From positions 868,001 through 932,000 of the forward strand of contig CAWKNC010000002.1 in assembly GCA_963851045.1 (NCBI GenBank): DNA of 64,000 nucleotides, given 5' to 3'. Origin of the DNA: WHSW01 sp963851045 (lineage in GTDB: Bacteria > Actinomycetota > Thermoleophilia > Solirubrobacterales > 70-9). Numbering within the stretch: position 1 is the stretch's first letter; each line of letters starts with the position of its first letter. Of the stretch, positions 24,534-33,779 are shown in pieces. A program made the position numbers and the translations under genes. Under the pieces are notes generated by a model that did not search any database, was not told the origin of the DNA, and worked only from the letters and a program-made list of their open reading frames with translations.

Positions 24534-25714
24534 GCGCGACTGTCGCCGAGCTGAGGGCGCTTGAAGAGCGCTACGTGATGGACACCTACGCCCGGGCGCC
24601 GGTGGAGTTCGTCCGGGGTGAGGGCGCGCGGCTGTGGGACGTCGATGGCAGGGAGTACCTCGACTTCTTCGCCGGGCTCTCCGTGCACAACGCGGGGCAT
24701 TGCCACCCGCAGATCGTTGCCGCGATCACCGAGCAGGCGAGCCGGCTGGCGGGGTCCTCGAACCTCTTTTACAGCGAGCCCGCCATGCGGCTCGCGGCGC
24801 GGCTCGCCGATTCGAGCCTCGGGGGCCGGGTCTTTCTTTGCAACTCCGGAGCCGAGGCGAGCGAGTGCGCCATCAAGCTCGTGCGCAAGCGCGCGCACCA
24901 GGCGGGAATTGATCGGCCCGAGATCGTCAGCCTCGACGGCGGCTTTCACGGTCGCACGATTGGAGCCCTCGCAGCGACGCCGAGGCTGGCCCGCGACGAC
25001 CTCTTCGGACCGCTACCGCAGGGCTTCGTGGCCGTGCCGCGCGACGACGCCGAGGCGCTGCGCGACGCCGTCGGCGAGAAGACGGCGGCGGTGATCGTCG
25101 AGCCGATCCAGGGCGAGGCTGGGATCTTTCCGATCGCCGACGAGGTGCTCATCGCCGCCCGCGAGGCCTGTGACGCTGTCGGCGCAGCTCTGATCTTCGA
25201 CGAGGTTCAGTGCGGGATGGGGAGGACCGGCACGCTCTGGGCGCACCAGCAGCTGCCGGTTCAGCCCGATGTGATGACAGCTGCAAAGGCGCTGGGCGGC
25301 GGGCTGCCCGTGGGCGCCGTGGTGACATCGCCGCAGCTCTCCGAGATTCTCACGCGCGGTGACCATGGCTCGACCTTTGCAGGCGCGCCGATCACCGCGG
25401 CCGCGGCTCTCGCGACGCTTGACGTGATCGACGACTCGGACCTGCTCGCTCGGGTCGGCGAGCTTGGGACGCGGTTGCGAGGCGGCCTCGAGGCAATCGA
25501 CGCCGTTGGCGAGGTGCGCGGGCGGGGTCTGATGGTCGGGCTGACGCTCGAGGAGGGTCACGACGCCGCCGACGTTTCGGCTCGGGCGCTCGACGCCGGC
25601 CTGATTATCAACGTGCCGGGCGAGCGGATGCTGCGGCTGTTGCCGCCGCTGGTGATCGATGAGACCGACGTCGATCGCGCGCTCGAGCTGCTCGCCGAAG
25701 CGATCGCTGCGTAG
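24530..25714 (+). CDS. argD: Acetylornithine aminotransferase
   Basis: 394 residues, class III PLP aminotransferase. Visible are FFAGLSVHNAGHCHP near the N-terminus, FCNSGAEA-type LCNSGAEASECAIKL, FHGRT, the LIFDEVQCGMGRTG segment, and the PLP-binding Lys in TAAKALGGGLP. It transfers an amino group from glutamate to N-acetylglutamate semialdehyde. GTG 24530 overlaps the argB stop (GTGA); the longer frame from 24410 lies inside argB. It is the last gene of the run; argF, argR and argH are not here and argG is at 46841. Confidence 0.94.
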   Translation: MSATVAELRALEERYVMDTYARAPVEFVRGEGARLWDVDGREYLDFFAGLSVHNAGHCHPQIVAAITEQASRLAGSSNLFYSEPAMRLAARLADSSLGGRVFLCNSGAEASECAIKLVRKRAHQAGIDRPEIVSLDGGFHGRTIGALAATPRLARDDLFGPLPQGFVAVPRDDAEALRDAVGEKTAAVIVEPIQGEAGIFPIADEVLIAAREACDAVGAALIFDEVQCGMGRTGTLWAHQQLPVQPDVMTAAKALGGGLPVGAVVTSPQLSEILTRGDHGSTFAGAPITAAAALATLDVIDDSDLLARVGELGTRLRGGLEAIDAVGEVRGRGLMVGLTLEEGHDAADVSARALDAGLIINVPGERMLRLLPPLVIDETDVDRALELLAEAIAA

Positions 25715-25720
25715 GCGCGC

Positions 25721-27100
25721 TCAGGCGGCGATCGGCAGGGGCGCGCTCTTGAGCTCCGCCGGGATCTCAACGCCGTAGGCCTCGAGGATCGTCGGCGCGA
25801 CCGACATGAGCTGGGCTCGGCCCTCGTGGACGTGGTGGCTGCGCGAGGGATGGCGCACCCAGAAGAGGCCGTCGGGGTGGTGCTGGCCGCTCTTGAGCAG
25901 ATCCAGGCGATAGAAGATCTCGAAGAACCCGACCGAGTGGTCGCTGCCCTCCACCTCGAGTCTTGCGTCGTCGGGCAGCTGCGTCCAGATCATGCACTGG
26001 CAGCGCAGGCCGTTGCCCGTGCGCTTGGCAGCCATCGCCACCTCGCCGCGGACGCGAAGCGCCTCGAGCTTCGTCTTGCCCTCGATCGCCGCCTCCTCGG
26101 TGTCGAAGTCGATGTTGAACTCCTCCGCCATCACAGGGGTCACATCGGCGCGGTCCGTGATTCCGGCCTCGTCGAGCAGGCGCTGGAAGTTGTTGGGTCG
26201 GTAGAGGTTCTTGCCGCCGATGTCCTCGTATTTGAGGCTTGGCTGCTGGCTTAGAGCCGTCACCAAGACGAGTGTGGCCTCAGCGCCGGCCAGCTCGACC
26301 AGCTCGCCGATCAGGCGGTCCATCTGCTGGTAGCCGTAGAGGATCGCCTCCTGGTAGACCTCCTGCTCGTCGGCCTCCGGCTTGACCTTGAAGTGCTCTG
26401 GCTCCATGTTGCGCCAGTACAGGTGCTGGTAGTGAGCGGTGCTGTTCAAAAACAGCGTCGAGAAGTCGGGACGGGCCGACTTGTAGTGGCTGCGAAAAAC
26501 GTCGGACTGCAGGCGGTCAAGGATCACCGCGCGCTTCCAGCCGATGTCGGCGCGTCGCTCGCCTGCGAGCTGACCCAGGATCGATGCGACCGTCTTCGGG
26601 CGCAGTCCGTGCGTGGCCATGAAGCGAAGGAACGCGATCTGATCGGATCGGGTCAGGGCCACGTTGCCGCTGGTGTGCTCCTGCACGTTTGCGGACACGA
26701 ACTTGTAGTAGGGCTCGAGCTCTGAGGGCGTCGGGGCCGCGCGCCGGACCCAGGGGTCGGGCAGAACCCAGCCGTTGATCGGCGCCTCGTAGTCGACGTT
26801 CATCGAGCCGCAGACCCAGACCGATTTGCCGGCGGCCGAGAGGCGGTCCCAGATGTTCGGGACCTCGAGCTTGTGACCGTCGCCGAGGTGGTGGACCTGG
26901 TGTTGTTCGTAGGGGATCCCGGAGTGCACGGTGACCCACTGAATCCATGGCTCGAGATCGGGCGCGGGCGCGTCGGCCTCGGTCGTGAAGACCTGCGACT
27001 CGTCGTGAAAGCGCTTGAAATTGGGGAGCTTGCCCGCGGCGATGAACTTCTCCATCAGCACCGGCGAGAGCTCGTTGAACTCGAGCAGGATCATCTTCAT
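25721..27100 (-). CDS. Alkaline-phosphatase-superfamily hydrolase (type I phosphodiesterase-like)
   Basis: 459 residues from the ATG complementary to 27098-27100. The fold markers are an N-terminal LLEFNELSPVLMEKFIAAGKLPNF segment (here quoted only in part, LEFNELSP), an HLGDGH stretch, a central Q-H-LYWRN segment and a C-terminal SDHSVGFFEIFYR with HPSRSHH. These recall predicted type I phosphodiesterases/nucleotide pyrophosphatases and sulfatase-like proteins of polysaccharide loci. No signal peptide is seen, so it is probably cytoplasmic. It converges on argD (6 bases between stops) and faces the exopolysaccharide genes across a divergent promoter. Substrate unknown; a role with nucleotide sugars is inference. 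Confidence 0.65.
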   Translation of the reverse strand: MKMILLEFNELSPVLMEKFIAAGKLPNFKRFHDESQVFTTEADAPAPDLEPWIQWVTVHSGIPYEQHQVHHLGDGHKLEVPNIWDRLSAAGKSVWVCGSMNVDYEAPINGWVLPDPWVRRAAPTPSELEPYYKFVSANVQEHTSGNVALTRSDQIAFLRFMATHGLRPKTVASILGQLAGERRADIGWKRAVILDRLQSDVFRSHYKSARPDFSTLFLNSTAHYQHLYWRNMEPEHFKVKPEADEQEVYQEAILYGYQQMDRLIGELVELAGAEATLVLVTALSQQPSLKYEDIGGKNLYRPNNFQRLLDEAGITDRADVTPVMAEEFNIDFDTEEAAIEGKTKLEALRVRGEVAMAAKRTGNGLRCQCMIWTQLPDDARLEVEGSDHSVGFFEIFYRLDLLKSGQHHPDGLFWVRHPSRSHHVHEGRAQLMSVAPTILEAYGVEIPAELKSAPLPIAA

Positions 27101-27110
27101 GGGGCGGGTG

Positions 27111-27116
27111 AGTATA
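27111..27116 (-). promoter_or_regulatory. -10 hexamer for the phosphatase-like gene
   Basis: On the minus strand TATACT lies 10 nt before the ATG at 27100, giving a leader of at most a few bases. Confidence 0.45.
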
Positions 27117-27142
27117 GGAACGGGTGGCGCCGCACCCGGGAA

Positions 27143-27148
27143 TAGACT
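27143..27148 (+). promoter_or_regulatory. -10 hexamer for the Thr-rich membrane protein (leaderless)
   Basis: TAGACT lies 6 nt before the GTG at 27155. The divergent TATACT at 27111-27116 is 26 bases away, so the two promoters share one short control region. Confidence 0.45.
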
Positions 27149-27154
27149 GGCGCC

Positions 27155-27556
27155 GTGCACGACGATCCGACCAGGCGGATGGACCTTCCGCGCGAGCCGC
27201 GCCGAAACTCCGGTTACGACGAGGAGCCCCCTCGTTCAGGCATGACCGGGGGAATGAAAGCGGCCATCGTGATCCTGATCGCCGCCGTGATCGGACTTGG
27301 CATTGCGCTGGCGGTTGTCGCCGGTGACGGGGGCGACGAGACGTCAAGCTCGACGTCAACCGAGACGAGCTCGACGTCGACCACGACGTCGACTACCTCC
27401 TCGACGACGACTTCGACATCCTCAACGACGACTGAGCCGACGACGACCACGACGACCACGACGCAGCCGTCAACGACAACGACCACAGAGCCGTCGACGA
27501 CGACCACGCAACCGGGTACGACCACCGAACCAAGCGGCGGCCTGGAGTCGTCATAG
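27155..27556 (+). CDS. Membrane-anchored Thr/Ser-rich protein
   Basis: 133 residues: a charged, Pro/Arg-rich cytoplasmic N-terminus (about 1-32), one membrane helix (about 34-56, AAIVILIAAVIGLGIALAVVA in part), then about 75 residues made almost only of Thr, Ser, Pro, Glu and Gln. The tail would be outside the cell, extended and probably O-glycosylated. No enzyme domain is visible. It starts the exopolysaccharide gene run and its stop touches the next frame, so it may be an envelope stalk or a substrate of the locus. Function unknown. Confidence 0.7.
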   Translation: MHDDPTRRMDLPREPRRNSGYDEEPPRSGMTGGMKAAIVILIAAVIGLGIALAVVAGDGGDETSSSTSTETSSTSTTTSTTSSTTTSTSSTTTEPTTTTTTTTQPSTTTTTEPSTTTTQPGTTTEPSGGLESS

Positions 27557-27627
27557 CGGGCCCCGAGCCCGCGATCGCATCCGCGCCCGGAACGAGCGCG
27601 CGACGAGTCGCCGAGGCGCTCGCCTGG

Positions 27628-28926
27628 TTGTGGAGGCTGGGACCCGTCGCCGACAGCCCGAGGCCCGGCGCCGTCGTCGTCGGCGATGCGGACGAGGCGG
27701 CGGAGCTGAGAGCAGCCGTACGTGACCGCAGGGCGCGGGCGGCAGTCCTAATCGCCCCTGGCGAGGGACCGGCAGCAAGCGGATTGCCTGCGCGGCAGGT
27801 GGTCGCGGGTGTCGCGCGGTTTGCTCCGGGCGCCAGGGTCTTTGACCGCCATACGGTCTTCGCCGGGGGGTCGACGGTGGTCGAGAGCCGCCTCGGGCGC
27901 CACGCGGTCATGCTCGAGGAGCGGGTTCTCGCGGTCGGAGCCGACCTCGTCGAGCGGTGGGGGCGCCTGGGGGCGTTCTGGGCACTCGGGCCCATCGAGG
28001 ACCTCTTCGTCGATGCTCTCGATCGCCCGCTGGTGAAGCTGGCACCGGTTGGGGCCCTCCGACTTGACGACGCTCCGAGCACGGCCCAGATGCAGCTGGA
28101 GGGCCGCGCAAAGAGTGATCCGGTCGCCGCCCGGCGCGCCCGACGACTGCGGCGAAGCTACGCCAGCGCGGGCGCGCGACTGAGCATTGCCGTTGCGGCC
28201 CGGGGGCTCGAGGACGGGGAGCCCGTCCCGGCGGAACGGGTGTGGCCGCGCGCGATACACGAGCTCGGTCAAGGCTGCGCAGATGGCGTGTTCGAGCCCA
28301 TTGGCCACGGCTGGTTTCACTACGACCCGCAGCGAACGACGCCCGAGAAGGTCGAGCCGCGCGAGTTCGCCAGGCTCGATGAGGCCGCTGCCGGCGAGCG
28401 CATCGACGCCGCCATGGCCTGGCAGCGCGAGCACCTCGGTGAGCCAGCGACGTTCGTGGCTCCCGCATGGGGTTACAGCGATGGCACCCTGGGTGCGCTT
28501 GCCGCACGCGGACTGCCCGCCTGGCACAGGGCCGCTCCCGAGCCGTTGCTCGTCGACGGCAACCCGCGTGAGACGTTGATCGGGCCCGGAGGAATCGGAG
28601 GTGTCCACCGCCTCGATTACGGCTCCCTGGTTCGCCTCGCCAATGCCGGAGTGCCGCCCACGCTCGCCCTGCATGGGGGGCTGATGGACGACCGGCTGGA
28701 GTCGCGGATCCTGCGCGACGCTTCGGGCTATGCGCGCCTGCTCGCGCGGCGCGACGCACACCGGCTGCCACGAATCCGCGGGATTCGCTGGGTCGGCGCG
28801 GCCGAGCTGGTCGAGCTCTATAGAGCTCACGCTGCAACCGAGGTGGTCGACGGCGAGCTGCAGGTCGCCGTCGGGGCCGAGGTGATCGTTCGGGACCGCA
28901 CCGGCCAGCGCGCGGTGCGGGGTTAG
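27628..28926 (+). CDS. Polysaccharide deacetylase-like protein (predicted)
   Basis: 432 residues from TTG 27628. The centre and C-terminus recall the deacetylase (beta/alpha)7 barrel: a GHGWFHYD segment, a LDEAAAGERIDAAM helix, a FVAPAWGYSDGTL stretch and HGGLMDDR. The usual TFDDG signature is absent, so the assignment is weak. The frame stays open and G/C-ending upstream to about 27553, where the only overlap-type codon is ATA (ATAG with the previous stop), so the true N-terminus may be about 25 residues longer. It precedes a glycosyltransferase by 9 bases. A role in trimming or modifying the exopolysaccharide is inferred from context. Confidence 0.5.
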   Translation: MWRLGPVADSPRPGAVVVGDADEAAELRAAVRDRRARAAVLIAPGEGPAASGLPARQVVAGVARFAPGARVFDRHTVFAGGSTVVESRLGRHAVMLEERVLAVGADLVERWGRLGAFWALGPIEDLFVDALDRPLVKLAPVGALRLDDAPSTAQMQLEGRAKSDPVAARRARRLRRSYASAGARLSIAVAARGLEDGEPVPAERVWPRAIHELGQGCADGVFEPIGHGWFHYDPQRTTPEKVEPREFARLDEAAAGERIDAAMAWQREHLGEPATFVAPAWGYSDGTLGALAARGLPAWHRAAPEPLLVDGNPRETLIGPGGIGGVHRLDYGSLVRLANAGVPPTLALHGGLMDDRLESRILRDASGYARLLARRDAHRLPRIRGIRWVGAAELVELYRAHAATEVVDGELQVAVGAEVIVRDRTGQRAVRG

Positions 28927-28935
28927 GTAGGCGCA

Positions 28936-30150
28936 ATGCGGATTCTCTTCTTCACCCAGTACTTCGTCCCCGAGGTGACCGCGCCGCGGGTGAGGGCCGA
29001 GGCGTTCGCTGAGGGGCTCGCGCTGCTCGGACACGAGGTCGAGGTCATCTGCGAAGTGCCGAACCACCCGACCGGGATCATCTATCCGGGATACGGCGGT
29101 CGCGCGAGAGATCGGCGTCGAGTCGGTGGCTACGACGCGACCTACGTCCGCGTCTATGCCCGGCCGGAGAAGACAACCCGCAACCGGCTGCTGCTCTATG
29201 GGACGTACGCGGCGGCGGCCCTTGCCGCCGGCTCCATCTCACGCCGACCCGACGTCATCCTCGCGTCCTCGCCACCGCTGCCGGTCGCCGCCGCCGCTGC
29301 CGCCACAGCCGCTCGCCACCGGGTGCCGTGGGTCATGGACGTGCGCGACCTCTGGCCCGAGGCTGCGGTGATACTCGGCGAGCTTCGCGGCGACCGGGCG
29401 ATCCGCGGCGCTGAGTGGCTGGAGCAGCGGCTCTATCGCAGCGCAGCGGCGATCGTCACCGTCACCGAGGCATTTCGCGAGCAGATCGCCGGCCATGTGC
29501 CCGAGAAGCAGATCGAGCTGATCCCAAACGGAACCACCGAGCGCTGGGTCGAGGCCGGGCGCCAGCCGGTTGATCGCGTCGCTGCTGACCTTCCCGACGA
29601 CAAATTCTGCTGGGTCTACGCGGGCAACCTCGGGATTGCCCAGGGGCTCGAGCACGCGGTCGAGGCGCAGCGTCTGCTCGGGGATGAGTTCCGTCTCGTC
29701 CTGCTGGGGGGTGGGCCGCAACGGGGTCGTCTGGGCGAGCTGGCGGCGGCGTTGCCGGAGGGCCAGGTTGAGTTTCGCGAGCCGGTGCAGCCGGAGGAGG
29801 CAGCGGGGCTGATGCGAGCCGCCGACGCGCTCTTGGTTTCCCTCGGCGAGGCGCCCGAGCTCGCCAAGTTCGTCCCCTCCAAGCTGTTTGACTGTTGCGC
29901 GCTTGGGCGGCCGGTGGTTCTCGCGGCGCGAGGTGAGGCGCCCCGGATCGCCGCGACTCGGGACGCAGCTCTCATCGTCGAGCCCGGTGATCCCGGCGCG
30001 CTCGCCGAGGCGATTCGCCGCGTTCGCGACGACGCCGAGCTCCGTGACCGTCTGATCGCCGCCGGACCGCAGCTCGCGGGCGATTACCTGCGCGAGCGCA
30101 CCATCGAACGGCTCGAGGATGTGTTGTCCTCGGTCGCGCGGGACTCATGA
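28936..30150 (+). CDS. Glycosyltransferase family 4 protein (WbuB-like)
   Basis: 404 residues, GT-B fold. The start MRILFFTQYFVPEVTAPRVRA matches the donor-fold N-terminus of WbuB-type GT4 enzymes (only part is quoted: FFTQYFVPE). Later come VMDVRDLWPEAA, IPNG, the glycine-rich LLGGGPQRG and the family E-x7-E-like region near FVPSKLFDCCALGRPVV. It should transfer a sugar from a nucleotide donor to the lipid-linked repeat unit at the cytoplasmic face. It is coupled to the next gene by ATGA overlap. Confidence 0.86.
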   Translation: MRILFFTQYFVPEVTAPRVRAEAFAEGLALLGHEVEVICEVPNHPTGIIYPGYGGRARDRRRVGGYDATYVRVYARPEKTTRNRLLLYGTYAAAALAAGSISRRPDVILASSPPLPVAAAAAATAARHRVPWVMDVRDLWPEAAVILGELRGDRAIRGAEWLEQRLYRSAAAIVTVTEAFREQIAGHVPEKQIELIPNGTTERWVEAGRQPVDRVAADLPDDKFCWVYAGNLGIAQGLEHAVEAQRLLGDEFRLVLLGGGPQRGRLGELAAALPEGQVEFREPVQPEEAAGLMRAADALLVSLGEAPELAKFVPSKLFDCCALGRPVVLAARGEAPRIAATRDAALIVEPGDPGALAEAIRRVRDDAELRDRLIAAGPQLAGDYLRERTIERLEDVLSSVARDS

Positions 30151-31265
30151 CCGCGCCGACCGTCTTTCACGTCGCCGACTATGGCGGCCCCTACTCGGGC
30201 TCGTTCGTGCCGATGCTTCGCGCGGCCGCGGCTGCGACCCGCGCCCGAGGGTGGGAGTTTCGCTGCGCGTTCACCCCAATCGCGTCGGACCGCGCCTGGC
30301 ACGCCGACCTCGAGGCCGACGGGATCGCCGTCGAGCTGGCGCCGGGGTGGGGGCGAGGGGAGCTTGTCGATTGGCTCGAGGCCACGACCCGCTCGATCGA
30401 CGGCCCGCTGATCATCCACTCGCACTTCACCGCGTTCGACCTGCCGGCTCGAGCGCTTGTCGCGCGGCGAGATCAGACCTCGGCGCTGTGGCACCTACAC
30501 AGCTATCTGCCTCGCGGGGCCCTCGCCACGCTGAAGACCGCCGTCAAGGCCGGAGTGCTCGGCCGTGGGGTCGACATCGTCTGCGTCAGTCAGGACACCG
30601 CGGCCGGGATTCGCCGTCGTGGCGCCAGGAAGGCGCGCGTCCATGTGATCGAAAACGGCATCCAGACGGCCCGGTTCGGGCTCGTGGGCGCGGACGAGCG
30701 CGCTCGGGCTCGCGACGCGCTCGGGCTTGCGCCGCAGGAGCGCGCGCTGCTTCATTTCGCCTGGGACTGGGAGGTCAAGGGCGGACCGCTGTTCGTGGAG
30801 ACCCTCGCACGACTGAACCATGAGCCCCCGTGGATCGGCCTTAGCGTCGGCGGCGGCGACCGCGCCAGCGCCCACGCCGCGGCGCTGGGAATCAGTGACA
30901 GGCTGCGACCGCTGGCCCAAACCGACGACGTTCGCTCGCTCTACGCCGCTGCCGATTCCCTGCTCGCCTCGAGCGTCGCCGAGGGCATGCCATTCGCGGT
31001 ACTCGAGGCGCTCTCGTGTGGGCTGGCGGTCGTCGCGACCGATGTCGCGGGCCACCGTGTTTCATCCCCGCTGCCGCCCGGCATGCACCTCGCGCCGATC
31101 GATGCCGATGTCCTGGCCAGGGCGCTTGAGGCTGCTGTGCCCGCAGACGCTAGGGCCCGAGGTCTGGAAGCTGAGGCGGCGCACGATTGGGCGGTGGCCG
31201 AACGCGACGTCGGTCGCTGGGCCGAGCGGGTGATGGGCCTGTACGACCAGATCCTCGCTCGCTGA
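30147..31265 (+). CDS. Glycosyltransferase (GT-B, family 4-like)
   Basis: 372 residues. The N-terminus (FHVADYGGPYSGSFVPML) is a glycine-rich acceptor loop. A CVSQDTAAGIRRRG segment, IENGI, and a C-terminal part with ASSVAEGMPFAVLEALSCGLAVVATDVAGH (quoted in parts) carry the E-x7-E motif of GT4 retaining enzymes. It overlaps the upstream glycosyltransferase by 4 bases and ends 3 bases before the stop of the convergent GT2 gene. Donor and acceptor unknown. Confidence 0.85.
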   Translation: MTAPTVFHVADYGGPYSGSFVPMLRAAAAATRARGWEFRCAFTPIASDRAWHADLEADGIAVELAPGWGRGELVDWLEATTRSIDGPLIIHSHFTAFDLPARALVARRDQTSALWHLHSYLPRGALATLKTAVKAGVLGRGVDIVCVSQDTAAGIRRRGARKARVHVIENGIQTARFGLVGADERARARDALGLAPQERALLHFAWDWEVKGGPLFVETLARLNHEPPWIGLSVGGGDRASAHAAALGISDRLRPLAQTDDVRSLYAAADSLLASSVAEGMPFAVLEALSCGLAVVATDVAGHRVSSPLPPGMHLAPIDADVLARALEAAVPADARARGLEAEAAHDWAVAERDVGRWAERVMGLYDQILAR

Positions 31266-31268
31266 GCA

Positions 31269-32192
31269 CTAGCCGCGAACAAGATCCGGAAACGCGCGCT
31301 CGACCTCTGGCGGGGGGCGCTCAAGCCATCTGCGGTCGGGGCGGAGGGTGTCGCGGACCCGCCGTGCGAGCGCGGCCGCGCGCTCCGCGGCGCCGGAGCG
31401 TCGCGCCAGGGCGCGGTCGACCTCAGCGATGCGCTCTCGAGCCGCGGCCGCGACCCCCGGGGAGCTATGCGGGTTGTCGGCGACCCGCTCGAGGACAAGT
31501 CTGAGGTTGCGGTCCATCATCGACTCATCGGCCGATTGGGAGTCGTGTCGGCCCCGCTGCAGAAGTAGGGGGTGATCGCCTGCGCGTACGGCGCCATGAC
31601 CGGCGAGCATGATCCGCAGCCAGAGGTCGTAGTCGTCGGTGCCGCGAACCGCCGGATCGAACCCGCCGACCTCCCTCAGGACGGTGGCGCGCGTGCAGAC
31701 CGAGCTCATCACGAAGTTGACGCGTACCAGCTGTTGGAGCGTCGCATCCGCACCGGCGCCGACGCCAGCGTCCGGCCGGCTCTCGAGCTCCGTCCGGCGC
31801 AAGAACCGGCGGCTGGCGTCGTCGAATCCCCAGGCGTCGCAGTATGCAAAGCCCGCACTTGCGTCGGCGTCAAGGGCCTTCTCGGCCTCCTCGAGGTAGT
31901 CGGGCATCCAGAGGTCATCGTTGTCCAAGAACGCGATGTACTCACCCTGCGCCGCGGCGATCCCGGTGTTGCGAGCCGCAGCGGTTCCCTGATTTGCCTG
32001 TTCGATGAGCTCAACGCGGGGGTCCGCCCGGAAGCCATTCACCACCGAAGCCGTGTCATCGCCTGATCCGTCGTCGACGACGACGAGTTGGAGGTCGGCC
32101 CTGCTCTGAGCCAGGACGGATTCGATCGTGGCGGCGATCGTCGCGGAACCGTTGTAGGCGGGGATGACGACGCTAAAGCGGGGCTTGGGCAT
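31269..32192 (-). CDS. Glycosyltransferase family 2 protein
   Basis: 307 residues, GT-A fold: FSVVIPAYNGSATIAATIES at the start, VVVDDGSGDDT, NTGIAAAQGEYIAFLDNDDLW (in part), with the DxD-type metal site in LDNDD. A C-terminal Arg-rich tail of about 70 residues follows. It transfers sugars with inversion. The ATG complementary to 32190-32192 has a TAGATT hexamer 9 nt upstream that overlaps the flippase stop codon, so it may be transcribed separately as well as with the flippase. Confidence 0.9.
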   Translation of the reverse strand: MPKPRFSVVIPAYNGSATIAATIESVLAQSRADLQLVVVDDGSGDDTASVVNGFRADPRVELIEQANQGTAAARNTGIAAAQGEYIAFLDNDDLWMPDYLEEAEKALDADASAGFAYCDAWGFDDASRRFLRRTELESRPDAGVGAGADATLQQLVRVNFVMSSVCTRATVLREVGGFDPAVRGTDDYDLWLRIMLAGHGAVRAGDHPLLLQRGRHDSQSADESMMDRNLRLVLERVADNPHSSPGVAAAARERIAEVDRALARRSGAAERAAALARRVRDTLRPDRRWLERPPPEVERAFPDLVRG

Positions 32193-32201
32193 CGGCGCAG
32201 G

Positions 32202-32207
32202 AATCTA
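32202..32207 (-). promoter_or_regulatory. -10 hexamer for the GT2 gene
   Basis: On the minus strand TAGATT lies 9 nt before the ATG at 32192 and contains the TAG stop of the flippase gene. Confidence 0.35.
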
Positions 32208-33764
32208 GGGCGCGAGGGTCTCGTCGAGAGGCTCGGGCTCGGGCGCGTCGGGGTCGGGACCGCGAAATCGCGCCAGCCGGACGGTGGCACGGCGAACGCC
32301 CGCCGCCAGCTCGCGAGCCGCTGGCGGCGCAAGCAACGCGAGGATCGCGAGGTAGATCACCGCTCCTGCAAACGCCTCAGCGATGAGCAGCACGACGGCG
32401 AGCGCGACCGCGTGCGAGGCGGCGTCGATCACCCACAGCTCCAGGGGGACGATCGCGAGTGCTGCAAGCGCCGCCGCGACCGCGATCGGTGCCACCTCGG
32501 CGAGCATTGTGCGCAGCGGGATGTCGAGCGCACCCCTGGCGAGCACCAGGGCGTAGATCCCACCCGCCATTGCACCGACCGACAGTCCCGCTGCCACGCC
32601 GGTGAGACCGGCGGGGATCAGTGCCACCATCACGATGATCGTCACCCCCGAGGTCATCGTGTGCATGCGGGTGAGAAGGCGCGGCTCGCCGATCGCCTTG
32701 AGCGCTTCGGAGACGACCGAGGCGAGCATGCCGCCCGCCGGAAAGAGGCACATGGCAATCAGCGCCTCACCGGCCGGTCGCCAGACCTCGCCGAAGACCG
32801 TGACCATGAGGGGCTCGCCGAGCGGGACGAAGACCAGCCCCGCGGGGAATGCCAGCAGACAGGTCCAGCGCAGCGAGCGCATGAAGGCGCCGCGCAGCCG
32901 TTCGAGGTCCTCGGCGATTCGCGCAAAGGCGGGGAAGAGGACATACGAGGCGCCGGCGAGCAGCAGCGCGTACGGCATCGAGGCGACGCGCAGCGCGTAG
33001 CGGAACTGTCCGAGTGGACCGCTGCCAAGCGCACGACCAACGATCAGCGTGCTCGCCTGTTCACCCGCGTGCAGGATCGCCGTGGCCACGAGCACATGGC
33101 GGCCGTAGCCCACGAGCTCGCGCCACATCGCAAACGACGCGAGGCTCGGCGAGGGTCGCCAGCGCACGAGGATCCACGAGAGCCCCGCGTCGATCGTGAA
33201 GCCTGCGTACTGGCCGATCACCAGCGCCCAGGGACCGAGATCCGCGGTCGCCGCCAGCACCGCCGCAACACCGAAAGCGATCACGGTTGCTGGCTCGATC
33301 ACCAGGCGCCGCAAGAACGAGAAGCGACGCTGAAGCAGGGCGTCCGGTACGGAGCCGAGGGTGCGCAGGAAGATCGTTCCGGAGGAGGCGGCCGCAAGAG
33401 CGGTCACGGTCGAGCTGTCGAAGAAAGCGCCGACGAGGGGCGACGTCGCCAGCGCCAGCAGGCTGAAGAGGACACCGGCGACGATCGTGGCAAAGGCGGC
33501 CGTGGACGCGGCCGCCTCGACCTGAGTGCGGCGTTGGATGACAGCCGAAGCCATCCCCGACTCCGTCAGCAGCAGCGTGAAGCCGATGAGGACGGTCGCC
33601 GCGGCGAACTCGCCGAAGTCGGTGGGCTCCAGAAGCCTCGCCAGGGCTATGTAGAAGGCAAGGTTGAGGATCTGCGCGGCGATAAAGCCGCCAGCGGCGA
33701 AGCTGACGCCACGAACCACGGTCGACGTGAGATCGCGGGGTGCGTCTTCGTCGCCGGCTGCCAC
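32205..33764 (-). CDS. Polysaccharide flippase (Wzx-type, MOP superfamily)
   Basis: 519 residues with about 12-14 hydrophobic segments and the RfbX/Wzx pattern (GGFIAAQILNLAFYIALARLLEPTDFGEFA near the start, quoted here as ARLLEPTDFGEFA). Such proteins move undecaprenyl-linked repeat units across the membrane for assembly. A short acidic tail with DPDAPEPEPLDE ends it. GTG 33764 has TAGCAT 9 nt upstream. It is divergent from the secreted beta-helix gene at 33923. Confidence 0.88.
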   Translation of the reverse strand: MAAGDEDAPRDLTSTVVRGVSFAAGGFIAAQILNLAFYIALARLLEPTDFGEFAAATVLIGFTLLLTESGMASAVIQRRTQVEAAASTAAFATIVAGVLFSLLALATSPLVGAFFDSSTVTALAAASSGTIFLRTLGSVPDALLQRRFSFLRRLVIEPATVIAFGVAAVLAATADLGPWALVIGQYAGFTIDAGLSWILVRWRPSPSLASFAMWRELVGYGRHVLVATAILHAGEQASTLIVGRALGSGPLGQFRYALRVASMPYALLLAGASYVLFPAFARIAEDLERLRGAFMRSLRWTCLLAFPAGLVFVPLGEPLMVTVFGEVWRPAGEALIAMCLFPAGGMLASVVSEALKAIGEPRLLTRMHTMTSGVTIIVMVALIPAGLTGVAAGLSVGAMAGGIYALVLARGALDIPLRTMLAEVAPIAVAAALAALAIVPLELWVIDAASHAVALAVVLLIAEAFAGAVIYLAILALLAPPAARELAAGVRRATVRLARFRGPDPDAPEPEPLDETLAP

Positions 33765-33773
33765 GCAGCTTCG

Positions 33774-33779
33774 ATGCTA
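33774..33779 (-). promoter_or_regulatory. -10 hexamer for the flippase gene
   Basis: On the minus strand TAGCAT lies 9 nt before the GTG start at 33764; no ribosome binding site is present. Confidence 0.4.

Noticed and set aside
27330..27540. Tandem-repeat-like ACGACG/TCGACG DNA
   Set aside because: It is the coding sequence of the Thr/Ser-rich tail, not an independent DNA repeat or CRISPR-like array.
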